Below are positions 1 to 7,888 of a stretch of 64,000 nucleotides of DNA, piece after piece. The notes under the pieces were generated by a model. It was not told where the DNA came from, did not search any database, and worked only from the letters and a program-made list of their open reading frames with translations. Origin of the DNA: Jejubacter sp036620675. GTDB taxonomy: Bacteria; Pseudomonadota; Gammaproteobacteria; Enterobacterales; Enterobacteriaceae. A program made the position numbers and the translations under genes. The stretch lies in NCBI GenBank assembly GCA_036620675.1, contig JAZHEE010000022.1, one strand, 5' to 3'. Each line of letters begins with the position of its first letter. Position 1 is the first letter of the stretch.

Positions 1-1060
1 TCACGGCCCAGAATACCGGCGTCAGGGCAAAGTTAAGCCCCACGGTCAGGATCAGCAGCAGATAAGCCAGCCCCTGGCTCGGCGACCATACCGCAGCAGC
101 CAGCGCCAGACCGGAAAGAATAAGCGGCAGCCCCATATGCAGGGCGCGCTCGCCGCTGGTATCGGAATGACGACCATTCAGGTACATAAACAGACAGGCG
201 AAAATAAAGGGGATCCCCGACAGAACCCCAACCAGCAGGTTGCTACTGTCGCTGGCCATACTTTTGATGATCAGGGGTAAAAACAGGGTAATGCCGATAG
301 TGCCAAACGCCTGCAGAAACCATACCAGGCTGAGCATCAGTACCGTTTTATCCTTCAGGGCCCGCCACCAGCGGCGATCGCTGATTTCAACGCCAACGTT
401 ATCCTGCGCCAGTTGTCGGGTCAGCCAGCTCTTTTGCTGCGGAGTCAGCCAGGTCGCCTGCTCCGGCGTTTGCGGCAGCCACCACAACACCATGATGCCC
501 AGCGCGACAGCCGGAATGCCCTCCAGAGCGAACAACCAGCGCCAGCCGGCGATATCCGCCAGCCCATGCATATTCAGCAGGGATCCGGAGAGTGGCAGTC
601 CGATAACCGACGCCATGACCGATCCCATATAAAAGAAGGACATCGCCCTGGCCCGATTGCTCTTCGGGAACCAGCAGGAGATATACCAGATAATCCCCGG
701 CGCAAACCCCGCTTCCGCCATGCCCAGCAGAAACCGCATCACGTAAAGCTGAGTCGGCGTCTGCACCAGCGACATCCCGGCACTGACGATACCCCAGGTG
801 ATCATAATACGGGCGATCCACCGCCTGGCGCCCACCTTCGTCATAATCACGTTGCTGGGAATTTCAAAAATAATATATGAGATATAGAACATTCCGACCC
901 CAAGACCATACATACTGGCGCTCAGTCCAAGATCGGCATTCATTTGCAGCGCGGCAATGGAAATATTGGTTTTATCGAGATTCGCCACAAAATAGCAGAT
1001 CACAATAAACGGAATAATTCTCTTATTTAATTGCCGCAGAGTTGTAGAGTACAGATTCAT
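1..1060 (-). CDS. MFS transporter of the anion:cation symporter type, 3' end cut by window edge
   Basis: The reading frame on the minus strand stays open from an ATG at 1060 to the left edge, so the C-terminus is missing. The protein is hydrophobic throughout and starts MNLYSTTLRQLNKRIIPF. It has typical MFS elements: an early ANLDKTNISIAAL segment in helix 1, a GARRWIARI loop, and RFLLGMAEAGFAPGIIWYIS. An in-frame ATG lies at 1066, but the GAGG ribosome site sits at a better distance from 1060. It follows dgoD by about 100 bases and is probably the last gene of the galactonate operon. It does not resemble E. coli DgoT as remembered; it looks closer to the RhmT/TtuB (sugar acid, tartrate) branch. 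A role in galactonate uptake is inferred from position. Confidence 0.8.
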   Translation of the reverse strand, partial: MNLYSTTLRQLNKRIIPFIVICYFVANLDKTNISIAALQMNADLGLSASMYGLGVGMFYISYIIFEIPSNVIMTKVGARRWIARIMITWGIVSAGMSLVQTPTQLYVMRFLLGMAEAGFAPGIIWYISCWFPKSNRARAMSFFYMGSVMASVIGLPLSGSLLNMHGLADIAGWRWLFALEGIPAVALGIMVLWWLPQTPEQATWLTPQQKSWLTRQLAQDNVGVEISDRRWWRALKDKTVLMLSLVWFLQAFGTIGITLFLPLIIKSMASDSSNLLVGVLSGIPFIFACLFMYLNGRHSDTSGERALHMGLPLILSGLALAAAVWSPSQGLAYLLLILTVGLNFALTPVFWAV

Positions 1061-1161
1061 TATCATTACCTCACCATAGCGCGGACGCTGCCCGGCCTCT
1101 GTCTTAAAACAGTGGATTGAGTATTGTTGTTCTGTTTTTATAAATTAACGAGCGTGGGCAA

Positions 1162-2310
1162 TTACCATTCTGCAACGGCACCGTCGGGATAACGCCACAC
1201 TGGATTACGCCAGTCGCCAGCCTCACGGCTGCGCGCTTCAACCAGTTCTTCATCCACCTCAACGCCTAATCCGGGTTTTTGTGGTGGGCTGAACCAGCCG
1301 CCTTTCATCGAGAAGTCCTGTTTATTCTTCACATAATCAAGCAGTTCCGCCCCCTTATTGTAGTGAATCCCCATACTCTGCTCCTGGAGCACCGCATTAC
1401 GCGAGACAAAATCGACATGCAGGCAGGCCGCCAGTGCCAGCGGCCCCAGCGGACAATGAGGCGCAAAGCTGACATCATGCGCTTCCGCCATAGCGGCAAT
1501 TTTATAGCACTCGCTAATCCCCCCGGCGTGGGACAGATCTGGCTGTAATATCGAAATCCCGCCGGCGCCCAGCACTCGCTTAAAATCAAAGCGTGAAAAC
1601 ATACGCTCCCCTGCCGCCAGCGGAATAGCAGTTTGCTGCGCCAGTTGCGGATAATATTCCGCCTGTTCCGCCAGAACTGGCTCTTCAATAAATAATGGGC
1701 GCAGCGGCTCCAGCTCTTTAATTAATATTTTAGCGACCGGCGCGCTGACCCTGCCGTGAAAATCGAGGCCGAATTCAATTTCATCGCCAAAGGTTTCCCG
1801 TATTTGCGCCGCGACATTTACCGCACGATCGATCTGACGGGAATTTTCAATCATTCCCATCTCTTCACAGCCATTCAGCTTGAAGGTATCGAAACCAATC
1901 TGGCGCAGGGTATTCATTCCGGCGATAACCTCAGCGGGTCGATCGCCCCCCACCCAGCTGTAAGCTTTGATTTTGTCCCGCACCAGACCGCCAAGCAGTT
2001 GCCAGACCGGCGCGTTCAGCACTTTGCCTTTAATATCCCACAGCGCCTGATCGATACCAGCGATAGCACTCATCAGAATCGGGCCGCCGCGGTAAAAACC
2101 AGCGCGGTACATCACCTGCCATAAGTCATTGATACGCGATGGATCCTGACCAATCAGATAGTCGCCCAGTTCGTGCACTGCCGCTTCCACCGTGCGCGCT
2201 CGTCCTTCAATCACCGGCTCGCCCCAGCCCGTCACGCCTTCGTCGGTTTCAATCTTCAGGAACATCCAGCGTGGCGGTAAGCGATACGTCGTAAGTTTGG
2301 TTATTTTCAT
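1162..2310 (-). CDS. dgoD: D-galactonate dehydratase
   Basis: This cytoplasmic enzyme dehydrates D-galactonate to 2-keto-3-deoxy-galactonate, the first step of the De Ley-Doudoroff galactonate route. The 382 residues match the usual family length. Enolase-superfamily features are visible: an N-terminal capping domain, then the barrel with GLDFHGRV and FIEEPVL (metal and proton-transfer ligands), AAGERM, FAPHCPLGPL with the catalytic histidine, and LQEQSMG near the end. The start codon overlaps the stop of dgoA by four bases, which indicates translational coupling. The order dgoR-dgoK-dgoA-dgoD is the same as in E. coli. Confidence 0.96.
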   Translation of the reverse strand: MKITKLTTYRLPPRWMFLKIETDEGVTGWGEPVIEGRARTVEAAVHELGDYLIGQDPSRINDLWQVMYRAGFYRGGPILMSAIAGIDQALWDIKGKVLNAPVWQLLGGLVRDKIKAYSWVGGDRPAEVIAGMNTLRQIGFDTFKLNGCEEMGMIENSRQIDRAVNVAAQIRETFGDEIEFGLDFHGRVSAPVAKILIKELEPLRPLFIEEPVLAEQAEYYPQLAQQTAIPLAAGERMFSRFDFKRVLGAGGISILQPDLSHAGGISECYKIAAMAEAHDVSFAPHCPLGPLALAACLHVDFVSRNAVLQEQSMGIHYNKGAELLDYVKNKQDFSMKGGWFSPPQKPGLGVEVDEELVEARSREAGDWRNPVWRYPDGAVAEW

Positions 2311-2924
2311 TTCACAGCCTCATGATACGCCTTAACAAATGCGGCCGCCTGCTGCGCGGTGCGTTCAACCTGCTGTCCGGCACGATAGAGATCGCTGCCC
2401 AGCCCGGCGCCAACGCAACCGGCGTTAATCCACTGCGCCAGGTTGTCTGGCGTAACGCCGCCGACGGCAAAAACCGGGACATCGGCAGGAAGCACCGCCT
2501 TCAGCGCGTTGATATACCCCGGGCCGAAGGACGATGACGGAAAAATTTTCAACGCCTGCGCGCCCGCATCAAGCGCGGCAAAAGCTTCGCTGGCTGTGGC
2601 GCAGCCCGGGCAAACGGTCATGCCACGGTTTACTGCGCGGCGGATCACCTCGGGCTGAATATTGGGCGTGACGATAAGCTTACAGCCCGCCTCTGCAAGC
2701 CAGTCCACCTGCTCCGGTTTTAACACCGTCCCCGCGCCAATTAGCGCTTTTTCGCCGTAAGCCTCCACCACAGCCGGGATGCTTTGTTCCCACTGGGGCG
2801 AGTTAAGCGGGATCTCCACTGTGTCAAACCCCGCGTCAATAACCGCGCCAACGTGCGCCAGCGCCTCATCGGGCTTCACACCGCGCAGAATTGCAATTAG
2901 CGGGAGTTCAGTCTGCCACTGCAT
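2307..2924 (-). CDS. dgoA: 2-dehydro-3-deoxy-6-phosphogalactonate aldolase
   Basis: This class I KDPG/KDPGal-type aldolase splits 2-keto-3-deoxy-6-phosphogalactonate into pyruvate and glyceraldehyde 3-phosphate. The 205 residues form a TIM barrel of the KDPG aldolase family. Landmarks are AILRGVKPDEA at the N-terminus, the TVEIPLNSP strand, LIGAGTVL, the Schiff-base lysine strand ALKIFPSSSFGPGYI, and the phosphate-binding FAVGGV. The gene overlaps dgoK by 17 bases upstream and dgoD by four bases downstream, so the operon is tightly packed. Confidence 0.96.
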   Translation of the reverse strand: MQWQTELPLIAILRGVKPDEALAHVGAVIDAGFDTVEIPLNSPQWEQSIPAVVEAYGEKALIGAGTVLKPEQVDWLAEAGCKLIVTPNIQPEVIRRAVNRGMTVCPGCATASEAFAALDAGAQALKIFPSSSFGPGYINALKAVLPADVPVFAVGGVTPDNLAQWINAGCVGAGLGSDLYRAGQQVERTAQQAAAFVKAYHEAVK

Positions 2925-3783
2925 GTACGATACTCCTTATACCTGTCTGAAATGCCACATCGCCGGAAACCACCTTCACGCTCCGCCCCACGGCGTTCAG
3001 CGCCTGCCGGTAGCGTTCTGCCAGCGCATCGCCGGCAACGATCGTGACCTGCTGCGCGCAAAAGCGTTCGCCAAGCGTGGCGACTTCCGCACCGATCAGC
3101 AGACCGGATAAAAATTCGCTGACCTGCTCGCGCGGGAGCGCGCCCAGCACGTGTGAAGCACGAACCTCAAACAGCTGCGGTAAAACGGCTGGTGCAGACA
3201 ATCCGCGTTCCAGCCCGGCGCTAAACGCTTTCGTGGAGCTTTCCTGTTCAGGCAGCCCAGCCCCCACCAGCGAATGACGCAGCAGCACATGATGCAGCTC
3301 GCCAGTCATTGCGGTACGAAAATCCAGAATTTGCGCATCATCGGCCTGCACCCATTTACAGTGAGTGCCGGGCATGACATAGACAGAGGAAGGAGACAGC
3401 AGGCGCGCGCCAAGCAGTTGCGTCTCTTCGCCGCGCATCACGTTATTGTTATCTCCGCGGGAAACGCAGAGTCCGGGAACTATCCAGATATTGTCGCCAG
3501 CGGAGGTTAACTGCCGGCCAATAGCAGAAAATTGGACGGGAACCGGCAGGTAAGGCGCGACTTTCCAGCCAACATTGCTACCGACCATTCCCGCCATTAC
3601 TACGGGCGTGGCGTCGTCACACCAGTTTTGCGTCACTTCAGCTAACACCGCTTTCGGGTTCCGGCCATTCAGGCGAGTGATGCCAGCTTCCGACTGCCTG
3701 CTCTCCAGGCATTTTTCGCCCTGACAAAGCCAGGCGCGTAGATTGGTCGATCCCCAGTCAATAGCGATGTAGCGAAATGTCAT
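2908..3783 (-). CDS. dgoK: 2-dehydro-3-deoxygalactonokinase
   Basis: This kinase phosphorylates 2-keto-3-deoxy-galactonate with ATP to give the substrate of DgoA. It has 291 residues, about the E. coli length. The N-terminal IAIDWGSTNLRAWL is the phosphate-1 motif of the sugar kinase/hsp70/actin fold. VMPGTHCKWVQ and the glycine-rich FLSGLLIGAE region are typical of DgoK proteins. The ATG at 3783 overlaps the end of dgoR by four bases. Confidence 0.95.
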   Translation of the reverse strand: MTFRYIAIDWGSTNLRAWLCQGEKCLESRQSEAGITRLNGRNPKAVLAEVTQNWCDDATPVVMAGMVGSNVGWKVAPYLPVPVQFSAIGRQLTSAGDNIWIVPGLCVSRGDNNNVMRGEETQLLGARLLSPSSVYVMPGTHCKWVQADDAQILDFRTAMTGELHHVLLRHSLVGAGLPEQESSTKAFSAGLERGLSAPAVLPQLFEVRASHVLGALPREQVSEFLSGLLIGAEVATLGERFCAQQVTIVAGDALAERYRQALNAVGRSVKVVSGDVAFQTGIRSIVHAVAD

Positions 3784-4469
3784 GTAATTTCCTTCAACCT
3801 TCGTGTCGAGTTGGCAATCATGGTTAATGCCGCCTGTTCTGCTGCATCGCCGTCCTGATGACGTATCGCATCAAACAGCGCTTTATGCTCCTGGAGCGTT
3901 TGCGGCATGTTGGCCTCATCGCCCATCCAGGTTCGTTCAAACACCGCCCGCTGTAGCGAGCTGATCGCCACGCTAAGCTGCTGTAACACCGGGTTGTGTA
4001 CCGACCGGAGCACCGCTTCGTGATAGCGGATATCCGCTTCATTGAAGGCGTCCCGGTTTTGGTTATTGTCAATCATGTCGTTTAGCGCCGACTCAATTTG
4101 CGCCAGGTCGCTTGATGTCGCCCGTTCAGCCGCCCAACGCGCAATAGTCGGCTCCACCAGATTACGCACCTCGCTCATGGCGCCGATCAGCTGTGGGTCG
4201 TCGTCGTTTTCCAGCACCCACTGAAGTACCTCGGTATCGAGGTAGTTCCACTGACTGCGCGGTACGACAAAGGCCCCGCGATAACGCTTCATTTCAATCA
4301 GCCGCTTCGCCATTAGCGAGCGAAATACTTCACGGATGATGTTGCGCGAGGTTTCAAACTCATCACATAGCTCGGTTTCTGCTGGCAGTGCCGCCCCCGG
4401 TGCATACTTTCCACCAGCGATCTGGCGGCCAAGAGCCTCGATAATGCGATCGGTCTTCGTCAGAGTCAT
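3780..4469 (-). CDS. dgoR: GntR/FadR-family galactonate repressor
   Basis: DgoR represses the dgo operon until D-galactonate is present. An N-terminal winged helix (residues about 5-70, including PAETELCDEFETSRNIIREVFRSL) is followed by an all-helical FCD effector domain with metal-ligand-type residues (D and H in NEADIRYHEAVL). ATG codons occur at 4475 and 4469. The AAGGA ribosome site abuts the first but is six bases from the second, so 4469 is chosen, giving the usual 229 residues. Two copies of TTGTACTACAA lie upstream and are the likely operators. Confidence 0.95.
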   Translation of the reverse strand: MTLTKTDRIIEALGRQIAGGKYAPGAALPAETELCDEFETSRNIIREVFRSLMAKRLIEMKRYRGAFVVPRSQWNYLDTEVLQWVLENDDDPQLIGAMSEVRNLVEPTIARWAAERATSSDLAQIESALNDMIDNNQNRDAFNEADIRYHEAVLRSVHNPVLQQLSVAISSLQRAVFERTWMGDEANMPQTLQEHKALFDAIRHQDGDAAEQAALTMIANSTRRLKEIT

Positions 4470-4534
4470 GGTCATTCCTTTCTGTTCAGACTATCCCTTC
4501 TGTTTACCCTGGAACGCCGGTTTTAGCATCGTTT

Positions 4535-4609
4535 TTGTACTACAAGATTTTTTGTTATGCCTCTGTTAATGAGTGTATAGTAGTACGATACTATCATGTT
4601 GTACTACAA
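4535..4609. promoter_or_regulatory. Probable DgoR operators in the dgo promoter region
   Basis: The perfect 11-base palindrome-like word TTGTACTACAA occurs at 4535-4545 and again at 4599-4609. Between them, 4577-4594 reads ATAGTA-N6-TACTAT, a third related inverted repeat. The cluster is just upstream of dgoR, the first gene of the operon. GntR/FadR regulators bind such short inverted repeats, and DgoR is known to bind inverted repeats in this region in E. coli. Assignment of these words as DgoR sites is inferred from position. Confidence 0.75.
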
Positions 4610-4657
4610 TTTAGATCACAAAAAAGACAATCGGGAACATCCGGCCGTAAAGGAACA

Positions 4658-4675
4658 CGGCCCGAAAACGGGCCG
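4658..4675 (-). terminator. Hairpin downstream of fhs
   Basis: A perfect seven-pair GC stem (CGGCCCG / CGGGCCG) with an AAAA loop lies about 30 bases past the fhs stop codon on the minus strand. The T-tract after it is weak, so its efficiency is uncertain. Confidence 0.55.
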
Positions 4676-4707
4676 CCCGCAGAAAGGGAGTTAAAAAATG
4701 AGGAAAA

Positions 4708-6378
4708 TCAGAACAGACCGCTGATAACGCCGTTATCGTCGATATCGATATTCAGCGCTGCCGGGGTCGCAGGCAGGCCCGGCATGGTCATAATGTCCCC
4801 GGCGAAAGCCACCACAAAGCCAGCTCCGGCCGCAGCCTGAACATCCCGGATATGCAGCCGGAACCCTTCCGGGCGCCCGAGTGCTTTAGGATCGTCAGAC
4901 AATGAATACTGGGTCTTCGCCATGCAGATAGGCAGTGACGCCATACCTGCATCGCTAATACGCTTAAGGGATCGTTGCGCCGCCGGGCTATAGCTGACAC
5001 CTTGTGCGCCGTAGATCTCTGTGGCGATAGTGGCAATTTTCTCCTCCAGCGTCAGCGTATCCGGATAGAGCAGGCGAAATTCTGCGGGGGAATTTTCCAG
5101 CAGCTCAACTATCCGCTGCGCCAGCGCTTCGCCTCCGGCTCCGCCCTGCTCCCAGACCCGGGACAGCACCAGACAGCAGCCACGCTCCCGGCAGTACTGG
5201 TCGATAAGCGCATGCTCGGCATCGGTATCAGAGGTAAAAACGTTCAGCGTAACCACCACAGGTACGCCAAATTTTCGCAGGTTTTCGATATGTTTGCCCA
5301 GATTAGCCAGCCCCTGGCGCAGGGCGTCCAGATTCTCATAACCCAGTTCGCACTTCGTCACGCCGCCGTTATATTTCAATGCCCTGACCGTCGCCACCAG
5401 CACGACGGCATCCGGCCGTAATCCGCTGTCACGGCACTTAATATTGAAGAATTTCTCGGCGCCGAGATCGGCGCCAAAGCCTGCCTCGGTCACCACGATA
5501 TCCGCCAGTTTCAGGGCCAGCCGGGTCGCGCGTACGCTGCTACAGCCGTGGGCGATATTGGCGAAAGGCCCGCCGTGTACGATAGCCGGGCTGTGCTCCA
5601 GGGTCTGAACCAGGTTAGGCTTCAGGGCATCTTTTAGCAGTACCGCCAGCGCGCCGGTCGCCTGGAGGCAACCCACCGTCACCGGCGTATCGTCCCGCCG
5701 CCAGGCAACGATCATCCGTGCCAGGCGCCGCTTTAAATCGGCCAGATCGCAGGCCAGACACAGAATCGCCATGATTTCCGATGCCACGGTAATCACGAAG
5801 CCATCCTCACGCGTTATGCCATTAACACGCCCACCCAGGCCGACAACGGTGTGGCGTAAGGCACGATCGTTGATATCCATGCAGCGTCTGAGGACGATTT
5901 TCTGGCTGTCGATATTAAGGGCATTTCCCTGATGCAGATGATTATCCAGCAGCGCCGCCAGCAGATTATTGGCGGCGGTAATCGCGTGAAAGTCGCCGGT
6001 AAAGTGAAGGTTGAGATCGTCCATCGGCACCAGTTGTGCATACCCACCCCCGGCCGCGCCGCCCTTCATACCAAAACAGGGGCCAAGGGAGGGTTCCCGT
6101 AGCGCAACGATAGATTTTTTCCCCAGTCGGGACAGCGCCTGCCCCAGGCCTACGGTGACTGTAGTTTTGCCTTCGCCAGCCGGCGTGGGATTAATGGCGG
6201 TGACCAGCACCAGCCTTCCATGGGGAGCATCATCCAGCTTGCTCCATAACGCTTCGGAAAATTTAGCTTTATACCTGCCGTAGAGCTCCAGATCCTCCGC
6301 GTCGATTCCCAGCGCTTCAGCCACCTCCACGACCGGCTTTATCGCACAATCACGGGCTATCTCAATATCGGTTTTCAT
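4708..6378 (-). CDS. fhs: Formate--tetrahydrofolate ligase
   Basis: This enzyme makes 10-formyl-tetrahydrofolate from formate, ATP and tetrahydrofolate, feeding purine and one-carbon metabolism. The 556 residues equal the typical monofunctional FTHFS length. The ATP-binding loop is visible as TPAGEGKTTVTVGLGQAL (about residues 66-83). EPSLGPCFGMKGGAAGGGYAQ and the FNIKCRDSGL segment are also family hallmarks. It has its own AGGGGA ribosome site and stands alone between the dgo operon and yidA. E. coli K-12 has no fhs gene, and its presence here is an insertion relative to the dgoR-yidA junction. Confidence 0.95.
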   Translation of the reverse strand: MKTDIEIARDCAIKPVVEVAEALGIDAEDLELYGRYKAKFSEALWSKLDDAPHGRLVLVTAINPTPAGEGKTTVTVGLGQALSRLGKKSIVALREPSLGPCFGMKGGAAGGGYAQLVPMDDLNLHFTGDFHAITAANNLLAALLDNHLHQGNALNIDSQKIVLRRCMDINDRALRHTVVGLGGRVNGITREDGFVITVASEIMAILCLACDLADLKRRLARMIVAWRRDDTPVTVGCLQATGALAVLLKDALKPNLVQTLEHSPAIVHGGPFANIAHGCSSVRATRLALKLADIVVTEAGFGADLGAEKFFNIKCRDSGLRPDAVVLVATVRALKYNGGVTKCELGYENLDALRQGLANLGKHIENLRKFGVPVVVTLNVFTSDTDAEHALIDQYCRERGCCLVLSRVWEQGGAGGEALAQRIVELLENSPAEFRLLYPDTLTLEEKIATIATEIYGAQGVSYSPAAQRSLKRISDAGMASLPICMAKTQYSLSDDPKALGRPEGFRLHIRDVQAAAGAGFVVAFAGDIMTMPGLPATPAALNIDIDDNGVISGLF

Positions 6379-6468
6379 TGTTGTTTCCCCTGCCTTAACC
6401 GCCCAGATTATAGGGGAATTTTCAGGTGGTTACCCGGGCGGGATCGCGCCGCAGCGAAACAAGAATGC

Positions 6469-7281
6469 TCAAACCAACGCGAAGCGCTCAATGGCCTGCG
6501 CCACGCCATCTTCCAGGTGAGTGCCGGTAATAAAATTTGCCGCCTCTTTCACCGAATCGATAGCATTGCCCATCGCCACGCCGGTACCGGCATACTGAAT
6601 CATGGCGATATCATTTTCCTGATCGCCTATCGCCATCACCTCGTCGGAAGCGATATTCAGGGACTCTGCCAGTAGACGCACGCCTTCGCCTTTATTGACC
6701 CGCTTATTCAGGATTTCCAGGTAGTAAGTAGCGCTCTTCAGGAAGGTATAACGCATCTTTACCTCGTCAGGAATGCGGGCAATAGCCTGGTCGAGGATGG
6801 CAGGCTCATCAATCATCATCACCTTAAGAAAGGTGGCGTTGGGGTCCATATTTTCGGCTTCACAGAACATCAACGGAATGGTGGCCACATAAGACTCATG
6901 CACCGTATAGCGGCTGATATCGCGGTTGGCGGTATAGAGCGTATGGCGATCGAGGGCATGAAAATGCGACCCCACCTCGCGCGACAGTCGCTCAAGAAAG
7001 CGATAGTCGTCGTAACTTAGCGGCGTCTGGGCCACCGTACTGCCATCCTGCGCCTTTTGCACCAGCGCGCCGTTGTAGGTAATGCAGTAATCCTCTTTCC
7101 CGGTCATTCCCAGCTCGGTCAGATAGCGTTCCACGCCGGCAAAGGGACGACCGGTGGTCAGAACCACCCGGATGCCCCTGGAACGCGCAGCGGCAATGGC
7201 CGCTCTAACGCCAGGAGACACGGTATGATCCGGCAGCAGCAGCGTACCATCCATATCGATGGCAATGAGTTTTATGGACAT
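6469..7281 (-). CDS. yidA: HAD-superfamily sugar phosphatase YidA
   Basis: This is a cytoplasmic Cof-type HAD phosphatase that acts on sugar phosphates and related small phosphates in E. coli. The 270 residues start MSIKLIAIDMDGTLLLPDH, where DMDGT carries the catalytic nucleophile. TTGRP (motif II), a conserved Lys in the DKRVNKGEG region, and GDQENDIAM (motif IV) follow. The ATG at 7281 matches the E. coli start; ten further upstream codons look non-coding. Same strand and order as E. coli, upstream of yidB and gyrB. Confidence 0.95.
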   Translation of the reverse strand: MSIKLIAIDMDGTLLLPDHTVSPGVRAAIAAARSRGIRVVLTTGRPFAGVERYLTELGMTGKEDYCITYNGALVQKAQDGSTVAQTPLSYDDYRFLERLSREVGSHFHALDRHTLYTANRDISRYTVHESYVATIPLMFCEAENMDPNATFLKVMMIDEPAILDQAIARIPDEVKMRYTFLKSATYYLEILNKRVNKGEGVRLLAESLNIASDEVMAIGDQENDIAMIQYAGTGVAMGNAIDSVKEAANFITGTHLEDGVAQAIERFALV

Positions 7282-7389
7282 AAGACCTGCGAAGTTGTGG
7301 GGTTTGCCCACATTTTAACGTGATTCTGGTCACCAAAACAGCAGCAAGTGCTGAATGCGCCGCCGGTGACTACCGGCGGCGGCAGGGGA

Positions 7390-7794
7390 TTATGAAAACA
7401 GCTTTCCTTTCAGCAGATCGAAGCCTTTTGCCAGCAGATCGTTACCGTTATCCGCTTTAACTTCGCCTTCCGGAGAGAGCTTATCCACGATCTGCGGCAG
7501 GTATTCCGCCAGCAGCGAGGAAGCATTACCGGCGTCGATGCCCAGTTTCCCAGCCAGCGCGCTGATTGCCGGAGAGCCCAGAACCGACTGAATCTGCTCG
7601 GCGCTGATGCTCTGATTGGTCATGGAACTGCTGATCCAGGATTCCACGACGCCTGCCAGACCACCCTGACGAAATTTTTCCAGAATAGCCTGAACGCCGC
7701 CCTGCTCATTCACCCAGCTCAGGATAGCCTGGAATTTACCAGCCTCACCGCCCTGACCACCCAACATGCCAGTTACCTGATCTAAAAGTCCCAT
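7390..7794 (-). CDS. yidB: DUF937-family protein YidB
   Basis: This is a small conserved protein (134 residues) of unknown function, starting MGLLDQVTGMLGGQGGEAGKF. It is rich in Gly, Ala and Leu, and resembles E. coli YidB in length and sequence pattern, including the helical repeat-like segments ISSSMTNQSISAEQI and LAEYLPQIVDKLSP. The start is set by the E. coli homologue and a good AGGAGG-type site upstream. It lies directly downstream of gyrB. Confidence 0.92.
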   Translation of the reverse strand: MGLLDQVTGMLGGQGGEAGKFQAILSWVNEQGGVQAILEKFRQGGLAGVVESWISSSMTNQSISAEQIQSVLGSPAISALAGKLGIDAGNASSLLAEYLPQIVDKLSPEGEVKADNGNDLLAKGFDLLKGKLFS

Positions 7795-7888
7795 TTTTTC
7801 CTCCTGATTGTATTCGTTCTTTCTTAGTTTAGTTCCATAAATGAAAACGCCGCGCAAAGATGCACGGCGCTTGATAAGGCAACCTGCC

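Noticed and set aside
399..880. Two overlapping frames on opposite strands of about 140-155 codons
   Set aside because: Both lie in the MFS transporter gene, whose own minus-strand frame is open to the window edge with family motifs.
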